A stretch of 64,000 nt of DNA, taken from NCBI GenBank assembly GCA_013398055.1, contig VZRS01012040.1, forward strand, positions 704,214 to 768,213, written 5' to 3'. This DNA is from Ifrita kowaldi. Its lineage: Eukaryota; Chordata; Aves; Passeriformes; Cinclosomatidae. The notes beneath the pieces are model-generated. The model was not told the DNA's origin, searched no databases, and saw nothing but the letters and a program-made list of their open reading frames with translations. This document shows positions 48,601-60,400 of this stretch, piece after piece. Numbering within the stretch: the first letter of the stretch is position 1; every line of letters begins with the position of its first letter. Position numbers and translations under genes: made by a program.

Positions 48601-49954
48601 TTCTAAATAAAATGAACTGTTATTGACACTACCAATAAACCTATGGAAAACTAGCTGGTGCAGTTTGCTTTCTGATCCACATGCTCCCACTTCTCAGGAT
48701 GCAGGGGCTGCTTTGTTACCTGGCCCTGGATAGACACGGTTGGACAATAGGTTTGGCATGTTCGGGTGCTGTGGGACTGTGGGTCCCAGGTGGGATGCTA
48801 TATGGATTTGTCTGGGGTCAGCTGAGGCCATCATTTCAGTTGAAGGTAGCAGATCTCTGAGAGGAAAAAAAAAATACATTCAGAAATGCAGAGGATATTG
48901 TTTAGTGAAGAATAACCAAAGGTCTTTACAACCTCAGGGACAGCACACACAGAGTCACGAGTAACTACAGTGCTGGTACAGAGAAATAGTGCCAGGTACC
49001 TGTCGACCAGTCGTGGCTCAAACTGGGCTGGGATCGCCTGCATCCTCTGCTGGCCCGGCCCCATCAGCTGCGGGTTTACTGCCATCAGCTGGTTCCTCAT
49101 TAGCATCTCCTGCCGCTGCCGCAGCTCTGACAAAGCACACACAGTTCTGCTGTCAGTGGGGTAAGTTAGGAAGTGGTTCTGGCTGCAGTATAACTTTACC
49201 AGAAAAAAAAAGTTTTGTTTTGTTTTGTTTCCTCAAGTGCAAATCACACCTTTTTTTTTAAAATAGCAGCAGTTAAAAACATGTTTTCACTGCCACCTGA
49301 ACTACTTCGTTTCAAAAACATAGATTTATGCAATCGAACTGTAGTAAAAATAAACAGGATGTGCTCAGTTAAGTGTACCAAAGGACAAATTACAATGAAT
49401 AATAATTCACATAACACTATGAAACAGAAGAAAATAGCCACGCATGTTAAGTTCTCTGCTTGAGAGGGTTTTCATTTCTAATGCAGTTTAATTTTTAGAA
49501 AAATTGTACTAGGTGGAACCTACATGATCATGAAAAAGCATCTCTAGAAAAAAGAGCCTACAATGGTGAGCCAGAACATCATAATGTCCAGCTGTCGCTT
49601 TTGTTCCGAGTTCTTGTGTGACATTTACTTGTCTTCCAGATGCTCAGCATTCTCTTAATCAAACACTGAATTCCAAGAGCCATCTGTGTTAACTTTTAAT
49701 GGCTTTTAAAGAAGTGTTTCTGCAGTTACTCCTAAGATAAATTTGAAACACCTTTTAAAGACATCAAACCTGCTGCTGGCTGTTTCTTGCGGCTTGTACA
49801 GATATCAGCAATCCTACACCCGCGTGTGCAGCTGGCTTCCCTGCTGCTCACCTCCTGCTGCCATGCCGCCCGCCAGTCGGTACAGGTGCTTTTCCTCCAG
49901 TGCTCCCTGTTCCCCCAGGATGGACATCTTCCTCATGTGCTCCCGGGGAGTCAT
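42377..49954 (-). CDS. SAMD7: SAMD7, photoreceptor Polycomb-associated SAM-domain protein
   Basis: Eight coding exons join in frame to 543 residues plus stop: 49954-49852, 49126-49000, 48856-48720, 47591-47513, 45158-44479, 43825-43704, 43433-43323 and 42649-42377. A C-terminal SAM domain spans about 391-455, with the conserved IRKWTVDDVHNFI, LPGCSDYAQVFKDHAIDG and LGPALKI segments. Upstream lie a conserved block rich in Met, Gln and Pro, and a long low-complexity linker (about 225-340) rich in Lys, Glu, Ser and Thr. In mammals SAMD7 is expressed in photoreceptors and pineal cells under CRX control. It recruits a Polycomb repressive complex 1 to silence ectopic opsin and non-photoreceptor genes; its SAM domain polymerises. 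The chosen start lies two exons upstream of the ATG corresponding to the human 446-residue model. Identity is clear from the SAM exons and the VDRD-LPST and PRQ blocks. Confidence 0.95.
43323..43433 (-). CDS. SAMD7: SAMD7 exon, second half of SAM domain
   Basis: A 111-bp exon, phase 0 at both ends, acceptor ATCTTTTCACCAG and donor TCGCAG|GTATGA. It encodes VFKDHAIDGETLPLLTEEHL and DTMGLKLGPALKIRSQ, almost identical to the human SAM domain. Confidence 0.97.
43704..43825 (-). CDS. SAMD7: SAMD7 exon, first half of SAM domain
   Basis: A 122-bp exon, acceptor TTTCCTCCTCAAAG and donor CCCAG|GTGATT. It encodes AHGLILNGEDISSIEDIRKW followed by TVDDVHNFIVSLPGCSDYAQ. Entry phase completes a Gly codon with the last base of the preceding exon. 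Confidence 0.96.
44479..45158 (-). CDS. SAMD7: SAMD7 large central exon
   Basis: A 680-bp exon, acceptor GTGTGTCTCTTAG and donor CTTCAG|GTTTGT. It encodes MEMEMSAIFQQKEMEKAHRK, GLLGLEAPFLYHGMPASP, a HRLPEGHLP block, a basic RERGRRPGRRAG segment that may act as a nuclear signal, and then a divergent charged linker. The conserved first third matches human (TEMEMYAIYQQRRMEK, GIPFLYG); the linker does not align well by eye. Confidence 0.95.
47513..47591 (-). CDS. SAMD7: SAMD7 small exon (79 bp)
   Basis: Acceptor CTTCCCTTTAAG and donor GCCAG|GTAATC. It encodes YSFLQPESMEAVARRQELVQ and KQNIA, matching human ILPPESIKAVARRNEMIQ. It is too short to stand out as an open frame and was found by homology and phase. 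Confidence 0.94.
48720..48856 (-). CDS. SAMD7: SAMD7 exon with LLPSTEMM/ADPRQ block
   Basis: A 137-bp exon, acceptor TTTTTTCCTCTCAG and donor GGGCCAG|GTAACA. It encodes DLLPSTEMMASADPRQIHIA, SHLGPTVPQHPNMPNLLSNR and VYPGP, clearly homologous to human DVLPSTVAPTDPRQ and ANVLSSRIYPGWG. Confidence 0.95.
49000..49126 (-). CDS. SAMD7: SAMD7 exon with MAVNP block
   Basis: A 127-bp exon, acceptor GTGCTTTGTCAG and donor GACAG|GTACCT. It encodes LRQRQEMLMRNQLMAVNPQL and MGPGQQRMQAIPAQFEPRLVD. The human reference protein starts at the Met of MAVNP. Here the frame stays open and shows constrained-looking sequence upstream, continuing into the previous exon. Confidence 0.93.
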
Positions 49955-49955
49955 G
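49852..49955 (-). CDS. SAMD7: SAMD7 first coding exon
   Basis: Acceptor TCTCCCTGCAG ends at 49956 and the proposed ATG follows one base into the exon. It encodes MTPREHMRKMSILGEQGALE and EKHLYRLAGGMAAG, and its donor phase (GCAGGAG|GTGAGC) is exactly that needed by the next exon. The acceptor implies at least one non-coding leader exon further upstream, which I could not locate. Confidence 0.85.
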
Positions 49956-51810
49956 CTGCAGGGAGACAGCAACAACTGTGCTGATGTAAAGAACTGAAGC
50001 AGCAGCAAAGAGAGGAATAAGGCATTCAACAACGAGAAACAGAGCGGGTTATGAGGTTGGTTCTCAGATGAGCACGTGGTCCCTGCCAGTCACAGCCGTA
50101 CCCTTCACTGCTCGTGGGTTGTAGTGTTTTCCATACAGAAACTTCCTGTTTTCAGGACGATGCAAGTGTTGCTCTTGTATACACTGGGTTGTTCAGTGTT
50201 CTTGGATCTTACTATGCAAGGAAAATCAGGATGCTGGAAAATAGTACCTGCTCTAAAGGATGTAATTAAGCCCAAGCCTTTGCCTTTAGCCCCCGGTGTG
50301 CCACAGCAGCTCTGAGAGCAGTGATGTGCTCATACTTAGGAAGGCAGGTATCTTGGGTTTAATTTCAGAACTGTAATAGTTTGGAGCCCTGCCTACTGTA
50401 AACTCAGTGAAGCAGGTGGAAAAAAATGGTAGAAATTATCTGTTCCAAATGACACCAGCCCCTTAAGGCTGTCAAATGAAGTAAAAAAGGTAGAAGAACA
50501 TGTTTTGTAGTGATGAAAACAGTGATAAAACCAGTAAGACTCAGATTAATTATAAATTAATATTCATAATTAATATATACAATTAATATAGGTATAATTA
50601 ATAATTATAAAGAAAGCAAGTCCTGTAACCCAGAGCCTGGACGTTAAAAAGCTATCCTGTATGCAATGCTCTGAGTTGAGGAGTTGGTAGAGGGAGCAGG
50701 CTGGCTCCAAAGGCAGCAGCAGGAGCATCTGTACATTCATCTCACAGTAGACTTGCACAGCAAATGATTAGATTTTAAAATTTTTTTGGAATAAGGAGTT
50801 GAATTTCCATCCCCATTTAGCTCTGATGAAATGGATTCTTTCTGTCTTCTGAAAGAAGGGAAATGTAATGCTGAAGTGTTCTCATCCTGTAGATAGAGAG
50901 TTACAGCTCCAGGAGTTCAACCAGCATTTGGTAGAGATAACAGTGAGGGAAATGCAAAGACAGGAGCACTGTTCATTATCCAAAAATGAGATAAAAGCCA
51001 AGTCTTGTGTTTCATTACCCAAGCCATTTATAAATTAGATTTATCATTACAACTTCTTTTATTGCCTTTGACCTATTGATGAGTTTAAAATAATTTAAGT
51101 GATAGATCTCAATCTAATCCATGTGCCTCAGGAATTTACCATTTCTTTGGTATGGTGAAGATACTTAGTCTCAAAATGAGTTTTCCAAAAGGTAAACAAG
51201 TGAGTAATTTCAGCCATTTAGACTGAAAGTAGAGGCTGAACTCGGACTAAATCACTGGTGTTCCCCAAAATAAAAAGTGCTTTACATTTGTAAGTGTGGA
51301 TGTTGGATTCTGTGTTGGCCAAGATTCAGGTTGTCCTGGCAGCAGACTAGTCTGTCAAATCGCAGACCAGCACCGTGGCCTTTGTTCTTGACATATGTAT
51401 CTGAACATGTGCTGCTGGACATGTTTCCATTTGCCTTTTTTTTTAGGATACTTCAGACTTAAAGCGATTTAGGATGCTGGGTGCCTCATGAAGAGCATTT
51501 GAGCTGCCAAAGTGCTTCTGAGCTGCTAAAGCATTTTAAAGCTCAGTACTAAAGCGATTTAGTGCTGGACTAAACTTTTCAGCAGCTCAAAAAATAGGTG
51601 GTAACTGGGATGATGGTATTTGCCATACCATATTGTTCAGTGAGCCATTTAGGTGTTTTCCTTTCTTGGATAAAGGCTCTGTATTGAATACTCTGCAAAA
51701 CAAACCGAAATTTTAAACTTCGTGCTGCCCTTCTTAGAGCCTGGCCTTTGGCCTTTGCCTGGTGCACCTGACTAGGGAAACCTGGTCTACCTGAAGATGT
51801 CAGTGCTTAT

Positions 51811-51878
51811 TGCAGGGGCTTTGGGCTAAATAGACTCAAAGGTCCCTTCCAACCCAAACTGTTCTGTGATTCTGTGAT
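51811..51878 (+). mobile_element. CR1 LINE 3' end remnant
   Basis: The sense 3' end is clear: GCAGGGGCTTTGGGCTAAAT, then AAAGGTCCCTTCCAACCCAA and the terminal GTTCTGTGATTCTGTGAT repeat. The 5' limit is uncertain. Confidence 0.85.
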
Positions 51879-52344
51879 ATGAAAGTACAAAGAAACCACC
51901 CGAGGTTCAGATAGACATAATGGAAAAAAGACCCAGGAGGTTTTAACCTTTTTATTCTAGTAAATCAGGGGAAAAAATTAAAAGAATAGTGAGTTTTAAT
52001 ACTGACAGATTTTTGTCTGTCAGATAACTGACAAGTTGTGCCACTTTTGCTTTTTAGGAACTGCTAGAATGTGTCAATCTCCTGTTTAAAACACGGTTGT
52101 GAATGTGCTTTTTTGCTGGGGAGATGTCCCTGTGTGGGAAAAAGACACACAAGTAAAAGACACTTTCTTCAGCAGGCCTTCCTAGAACTTCTACACTTCC
52201 CCCTAAAATCACACTGGTAACTAAAATTATATGATGCAACTTTAAATTGTAGAATCATGGAAAACCTAGTGGGAAAAGAGCCATCTCTTCTGGCCCAAAT
52301 CCCTCATGCTGGGATCCCATATACCCTGCCTGCTCTGACAGACA

Positions 52345-52374
52345 GCTATCCAAAAGCAAGCTATCCAAAAGTAA
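52345..52374. repeat. Tandem 15-mer duplication
   Basis: GCTATCCAAAAGCAA is followed immediately by GCTATCCAAAAGTAA, one mismatch. It is a small local duplication of no evident function. Confidence 0.9.
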
Positions 52375-55300
52375 GTGGTTAGAAACCAGTAGCACCAGTA
52401 TCGCTGTGGTGTTCTCTGTGTAGTCTGAGCAGTTCCCAAAATAAGTCTGGATTTTTTGTTGGATGTGAAGGATGATACAGTGGCTGTTGACAGGCAGTCT
52501 TACACTGCCTCCTTTCAGAGCTGAAGCAGAAACTATATAAGAACTTTCTCTAAAACTTCCTTTTAAATATGAGTTTTTCTTTTAGATGTTGGTATTTTCC
52601 CTGATTGTGGGGTACTGATTACAGCAGCATCCACAGCAAAGTGATCCATATTTACTGATAATTATTATCCACCAGATGACCAAGATTCACAGACCACCAT
52701 TTCAGACAACATGCATCAGTTAAACAACTCATCCTTGCAAAGACAGGCTATACAATCTGTTGGTTTGAAGAGAAAGATATAGTATTGAAAAACTAATGGA
52801 ATAATATGATTTAAAAGTTCTTTGGTATTTTCTTCCACTAAAGCTGTAGCTTACTGCTTCCACTGACCCAGTTTTTGAATCATCATGGGCCAAAAGGAGA
52901 GTTTGATTCCTTAATGAGGTTTTCACTGGAGTTGCTTTATGAAATCATTCTGTTTTTTTCATTGGTGTGCCAATCAATCCTATCTAATTTATCTTGGATT
53001 TCTTCTCAGATGTATAAAAATAACTCTGGTATTTGTGATATAAAGTTGAGATGTTATTTTATTTCCACCAGAATTCTAATCTCTTTCTCCACGTTGAAGG
53101 TGAAATATCAGTATGGTTCAAACTTAATTTAAAGGACATGTTTTGTATGTATGTGTTATCTCTTTTAAATTACTTCTTTATTTCCCTGCATTTCCTATTA
53201 GTGAAGTATTGAAATGATCAGGTGGGATAAATAGCTTAGTAACCTATTATAAAGATTTGTATGTAACTCTGCATCAGGAGGAAGCACTGAACCTCACTAA
53301 TCCATGTTATTCCATTTGGAAAAACACCTTTTTCAGTTGCTTAGCTGGGGTTCTGACCTGCAGGTCAAATTTAGGGTAGTTTAGGTTCATACTATTTTCA
53401 TAACAACTTGCATATTAGAAACCACATCAGCAGAGGAGTATCTGCGAGGGAACAGGGAAAGTACACTTCTGATACATTTATTAGCTGGGATTTGAGAGTA
53501 GCTCAAAACCTGGCATCAGGGTTCATATAAATTCATACACACCAGCTGTCCAGCGTTAGATTCATATATGGCTCTGCTCTGATCCTATTGCACAAATCCT
53601 GGCTGTACAGCACATTACAGGGATGAAGACAAGTTAATCTCTACCTTTAGAGTCTTACCCTTAGCAAACCCTTCTTGGCAGCAGGCAGAACCACTCACCC
53701 AGGACTAATTCTGTCTCAATTTATTAGATGAGAAGTGGCAAGACACGAACTTCATGAACCAGAAGCATTTGCAAATCTAATCATGCAACTGTTTCAAGAT
53801 GTCTGTAGCAGTCTAAGTGTTGATGTTATCAATTGCATTGGCAAAATACAGTTTAGTCTTATATATAATATAGACTTGTTGGAAGACCTGTTTTTTTAGT
53901 TAGATGCATTGAGATTTCATAAACTAATACTGCTTTTATTTACATCAAACACATGGAATTAGCATTCTTTAAAGTCAATGTTTAGTGTACTTCAGCAGTG
54001 GCTCCACAGACTGTTTGGAAGAAGCTGAGTATTGTTTAAAATACTTAGGTAAATTCGTGTCAGACAAATCAGTCAAACGTATAATATGAACATGTATTCA
54101 TGCCTGTGAGTGAAACATAAGAATGAAGACAAATATAATCTCATTTACATTTCCATTGACTTCCCTTTTAGAAAAAGCTCATCTGATTGCTTGAGAAATC
54201 AGGTGCTGTTTTAAAAAGTAGATAAATATTCCAATATTATTAATAGTCTTAATGTTATTAGTTGTAGGATCAAGGGTTCTTGCTCTGAATCTATGCTAGG
54301 AGTCATAAAACTAGAGATTTTAATTATTTCAGAATCCACAGTCAGCAAAATTAATAACTTTTGGAAAGGAAAAAAGCACTTATACTAACATTATGTCATA
54401 CAGGAGCATGAAATATGTCTTCTTAATTGGAGTAAGGTGCCATTGGAGAGGCTGTGGGGCTAAATTCTAATCCTAGATACGTGGGCGCAGACTGCTCAGA
54501 GACTGAGATTAGAGTGTAATCCTAAAACTGGATTGAGAACGATACATTCCCTAAAGAAAGGAAAATAACTATATTTATACTGCATGTGTCAGCCAGCAGA
54601 GTTTGTGTTGCATGCCTTCACACTGACTTGGAGACACGGATGTTTCCCTGCTCTTGAGCCAGCCGATTGGTAAAATTGTCAGGAGCAAGTCACTGTTTTT
54701 CGACCACACTGTTCTCAGGAAGTAGTCAAGGCTTAGTGTGGGCAAATTCAATCCTTCAGGAGCTAAGCTGGGTTCATAAGAGAAGCTCATCTTGTGCCCC
54801 TTGGAATGGCTGCGGGCAAGGGGAGACTTGTTCCTGTGTGCCAGTAAGGCAGCAGAGTCAGCCTGAGGCATGGGCTAAACCCACGGGTGGAGATGCTTTG
54901 TGCTGAGCACAAACACACAGCGAGGGCCTGTGCAGCCTAGGAGGTGACAGAGACAGATGGTGGAGGGAAAAGGAGCTGAATTCCTACTGTTTGGTGTGGC
55001 ACTGGAGGCACAGAGATCCAGGACAGCCAGCAGCTGAGGTGGGAATTGTGCTCAGCGCTTCTCCCTCTCAGCTTGGCGCTGTGACTGCGGGACTAAACTC
55101 TGCACAACCACAGGGCTGATGTTTATTTGTGTTTGTGGCAGCACCCAAAGGCTCCTCTGGGATCGCTCTGAGGGCTTTAACAACTCCTGTTAAAAAGCTA
55201 AGTACAGTAACTAAGCAAGAACTAATGAGAACAGTGGAGAAAGTGTGTGCATGCACACCCAGAACACCGTACATCCACCCTGGATCCTGGCACACTGGCA

Positions 55301-57307
55301 CAGGGAGAAGCTGTTTACAAGGGATGGGTCTTTCTGTTACACCAGTTATATACACAGAGATAAAAGCATGATGTCATTTGTTTTCCTTGTGGATTTATTT
55401 CATAATTAGGGATGACACTTGAAACATTATCCTCTTTCTTTAACTCTTCCAGAAGCCTAGGGATTGCAAAATATGGCAAAAGTGGGATCAGTTAAAAGGA
55501 AACTAAACTCTGTCTTTTTTACTTTTTGATAATTATTACTTTAAAAGCATTAAAAAGAAATATGTTGCTTTTTAATTTTATTTTTGAGTACTGGAAATGG
55601 AAACTGTGGGACAGAAAGCTTTCTGATCATTGGAAGGCCAGCCTAGTACTTCCAGATGAAATGCAGTTGAATTTTAGTGGGATTTGTGTCTCACTTTTAC
55701 ATGAACTATTACTGCAAATGACAACTCTCCCAGTGCCAAAAGTTACCAGGTACTGGAAAAAGGAATTAATTTTAGGTAGGCTATTTAAAATTATTTTAAT
55801 TTAGCAACTCTCTAACTTAACTGGCTAACTAAGAGTTTGAATCTAGAAAATTTGTACTGAATCCTTGGTACCTGCCCTTTTCAGTTAGAATATTAAATAC
55901 TGGAGCAGTATCACTCAGATTTTCCAAAATCCTACATTTGATGAGTCTTCCACCACTAAGGTAAATCAAAATGATGTGGGTTTCTAATATTAATCATTTC
56001 AAGTCAGCTTTCTTTATTACAAAGCAAAATACAGCACATACCCATCTTAAATAATATTTGCAGGTCTGTTAAAATACATATATGTCACAGATGCCAGATA
56101 CTAAACCCACTATTATTATCCAAATTCATGTATGAAGTCACAGGTTTTAATGCAAACTTTTTCCCCTTGTGAGATTAGCATGTGGAATTGCACACCTGAC
56201 CCTGTGAACAGGCTCAGAATTCAGCATCTCAGACTGAACATTTTCAGCTCCAGTTTGAAGGATCAGACCATGATAGAATTACCTGAGGTAGGATTGCCTC
56301 GCTCTCTTATTCTTTCCATATTCTGGTGCACCATGGAGGTCTGGAAATTCACATGTTCTCTAACTATGGAACTTGAATTTTTCACTCCAAAGACAATGTA
56401 ATAGTGCCCAAGCCTTTCTCAGTTCTACAGCTAATTCTGCCCATATATTCAGATTATAACAAAATGTAAGGAACCCTCGTTACATTATGATATTATTTTA
56501 AAAAATTTTATCCCACTGTGTACATTGGTGTCCCACAAAGCTGCCAGCACTGGGGTTTGTTGTGATGGCTGTACACACACAGGCAAAATTTTCACTGGGT
56601 AAATCTAATGTAGGTACATCAGACTAAAGCAGCCAAATATATCTGTGTGATGATGGCCTTGATTAATTCTGGTTGCACGTTGATTTGGAAAATCCACTGC
56701 ACCAGGAAATAACTATAAAATATTGAGATTTTTCTGTTGTACTTTAAAACATAAATTGGCACAAAGATTAAGATAGATATATATTAACAACCACTTAGCT
56801 TTTAAGAATATTTTGTTATGGATAGACAAGACAGGGAAGCATTTCTGCATATATAACAAGCAACGCAATCTGAATTCAAAGTCTTCTAGAAAAATACTGA
56901 GTATGCAATGACAAACCTTCCTGAAGTAAAATCCTCCATCTGTGAAACAGATCTTTAAATATTTCTAAAATTATCAAGTTATGTCATAAGAAATACAGCA
57001 TTTGCACCTGAATATGCAGAATTATTTACCCAAAGAATACCTATAGCAGATTGCTGAGAAATCAGAATAATCACATACTTTATTTTTCCTATGTCACCCT
57101 GCCTATTCCTAACTTTACTCTGTGCACTCAAGTGCTGCTCTTAAAGTCACCACAAACAAGTTTGCTTTGATTTGCTCCATTTCTGCTGTGAGACAAGTCT
57201 TTCCTATTTAATCTGAAAAATCCCACATCTTTTAGTATTACTTAACAGGTGTTTCATCACAATTTACATTAAAAAAAACCAGCACATTTTATTTCATGTA
57301 TACTTAC

Positions 57308-57420
57308 ATCTATCATGCAGACCTTAGTTTTGGGTACAATGAAGCCACCATGAACATCCAAGAGTGTGTCCCTTGTCTTTGAGTCTTCTTTCTGGGCTGC
57401 CTCAGGAATGTGTTTGGCAG
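57308..57420 (-). CDS. Unassigned candidate internal exon
   Basis: On the minus strand a GTTTTAAAAG acceptor and a consensus ATAGAT|GTAAGT donor bound 113 bases with one fully open frame of 37 codons, reading AKHIPEAAQKEDSKTRDTLL and then DVHGGFIVPKTKVCMID. I do not recognise the protein, and no in-phase neighbouring exon was found. It may belong to a gene upstream of SAMD7 or be chance. The acceptor has a poor pyrimidine tract. Confidence 0.25.
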
Positions 57421-60400
57421 CTTTTAAAACACATCAAGATTAACATGTCAAAAACTGCCTTAACTAACGCTGACTTTACTTTAAATACAAACTGAACTTG
57501 TCTTGATTAGCCCTCATCCCTGCTCCTAAGCCCTCCCCACTCTGACATCAGAAGCTCTTCTCCAATACCATCCCCTAACCAGGCTGTAAAAACATAATTA
57601 CATGAAGAGCACTACACTGAGCTGATAAACCTATTTCACATTTAACCTGCTAAGCTGTTGTTAGCTTTTAAGATGCTTGATGCATTCACTTAAAATCTTC
57701 CTGTTCCAACAAGAAATACAAGAGAAGGTTTGCAATTGCTTGGCACTTTGCTGTTGTGTTACCTATTTATACTGATTTTCAGAAAGGGTGCACTTCTGAC
57801 TCGGCAAGCAGTTATCCCAAAGTGTGATATCCCAGAGCTGTGTATCCGATGGGATTGGGGGGAGCTGCAAGGTGGAAATCCTGCTAAGCATATTGTGAGC
57901 CTAACACAGGGATCAGTTGGTTATACTGCTCAAGCTGGCAATTTACTCTTTAATTCTCACTGGCCATGAGTTGGCTCTCAGAACCAATGCCTAGAAATGG
58001 CAAGTTTGGAAATGTTAGGGAGTGCTCAGTTTCTTCCAAAATCTCTGTCAGATGATAGGATGTCAGGCTTGATGTTTGTTAATCCTTAATCACCTGCCTA
58101 AAATTCATCAGGTGCTCGCTGCCGCAACAAAAAATCGCCCCTTGTTCTCTCTCAAACACTAACACAGTGTCTAAACCTGGGGCAAATGGGCTCATTGCTA
58201 TCAAAAATCACTCTCAGGGAAGTGTTATCATTAGCAAAGGGGTGTAATTCTGCTATACTTCTCAACCTCACAGAAAACAAATTATTTTTTATAACACAAA
58301 AAAGAGTAGTTTTTAATGTGGGATTATTTTAATTTTTTTAAGTGACTGTGACTCTAACTATCTTTGTTGTAAATCCCATAATGGCTATTTTGTTGCTGCC
58401 TGGACCTTCTTTATACAGAAGAAAGTCACACCCAGAAATATTGCTTTAAAATCCACTACTGGGTTTTAAAAATAATTTTAGGTCCTCTTTTTAAAAAATT
58501 AAATTCTTAGAGACCAGTTCAAATAAACTGAAAATAATTTTCATGTGGTTATCCAAATCTTTGCATGTGCAGGCAGACAAGGAAGTAAAGGAGCATTCTA
58601 GGCTTAAAGATAATTTTCACCTTGTGTTCAGTTCAGTCCACTCACTCTGTAGCTGCCTACAGAAACCCATGACTTGAAATGTAATGAGTAAATACAGTCT
58701 TGAAAAAAGTTCCTCTACTGGGATTTTTTCAAGATTGTCTGGGTGAGGCTGGAGCAAATGCTGTGTAAGATGCGGGGTTGTCCAAATAAATAAAAGTAAA
58801 AACTTGCATCAGCATCCATTTTTCATCAGATGTTTTAGTCTGTGTGAATCATGTTTCAGGAAAACCACAAAAAGTTCATTACCAGGAAAAATTTCTTCCA
58901 AACCCAGCAGTATAATAAGATTATATATTTTTTTCCTGTTTTACCTAATGGGGGAAGTTTGGAGAGAGAGATGTTCCTTTGCAAGGTCTCTGGCAAGTAG
59001 CCCTTGGTTTCTGGCACAGAAGCAGGATTGCTGTGTGCTGTAGTGAACTGTGACAAACCCAGTTCATAAAGATCCTTCAGTGGTCCCTCTCCAGAGAAGA
59101 GCCAGTTGTTCCTGACTGGGTGCTGCAGGCATCAGGCAGGAGTGAGTGCACTTCTGTATCACACACTGGTCTGGGTGTCCCTCAGCATTCCTGTTCCTGC
59201 TGCTGGTCTTCACCTTAGGAAAAATGGCAGACCACCAAAGGAGGGAGAGAGAGGCTTGTAGCAAATTAGTTATGAACAGAAGAAATTCATGAAGAGTTTT
59301 GGGCAGTTTGGGAACTATTCTAAAGTTGCATTAAGAACAAGGAGATTCTCTCAATTAATTTCAAAAGAAATGTCAACTGCCTTGTATCTTTCACAATTCC
59401 TGAAGTACCAGGATAGGTTATCAGTGTGCAATCAGCTCCATGCACTAAGATACAGTCTTACCATTGTCACTATAAACATTTCATCAGCACTGATTTGGGT
59501 CAGAACTTTCTTTGTTCTCTTTTGACAAAATCAATGGCAGACATAGCTCAGCTGATAGGATTTATGGTCTTCAAAAATGGAAAGTAAAAATTATATTAGA
59601 CAATTTCATTACCAGTTCAAGAATTTTGTTGGTTACCAAAATGCAGTGCCGGAATGGATTTGTAGAAGTAGAGAACCTGCTAAACTAGAGCCTAAGCAGG
59701 TTTTAATCCATTGTTTCTAAACACTGTCTGTTGTAAGTGAGGAATCTATGAAGGAGTGATAATCCCTGTTTCTTCTTATCAAGTTTACTGGAGCGAGATA
59801 AAAATCTACTTATCTCCACTTTAATGGAGACATATCATGAAATGAACTGATACAGAACTTGATAAATAGCTTATGTATCACAGGCCAGCCTGTCTTTTTC
59901 TAACATGAAATCTGTGTTCAGATGTATCAGATTCTTTAGCTAAACCTCACTTCCTTTCATGTTTCCCCCAGAAAGGTCTAATCTAGAAGAGAACAGTTGC
60001 CACAAGCAAAGTAAAGAGGGGGTGGTATGATGGATGGTTTAAGAAGTCTGGGACCAGTTCAAGAATGAACTTGAACACAAGCTGTGTCCTAGAATCCTGG
60101 GATCAGAAACAAACACCAGACTTTACAGTGATACATTGGCTTAGAAATGGAGACCACAAGAAATTGAAAAGCAACCAGAGAAGGGAACAGGCAAACCTGT
60201 GTGTGAGAATCACTATAATGGACTGGCTATGCAGAATGTCCTTTAAGCTGGAACACTCCTCGGGAGGTAATTTTTTCCCCAATCCCTTGGTTGCAGGGTA
60301 GGTGCTTTTGCTCCTTCCTGAGTTGCAGGACACTAAAAAGTGCCCAACTTTGGTGTTCTGTACTAAATTCACACCGACAAGGTCAGCAAAGGGAAGAGGT

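Noticed and set aside
52251..52320. AGAATCATGGAAAACCTAG segment resembling an antisense CR1 start
   Set aside because: Only the first few bases resemble CR1; the expected CCAGTCCAAC block is too degraded to support a call.
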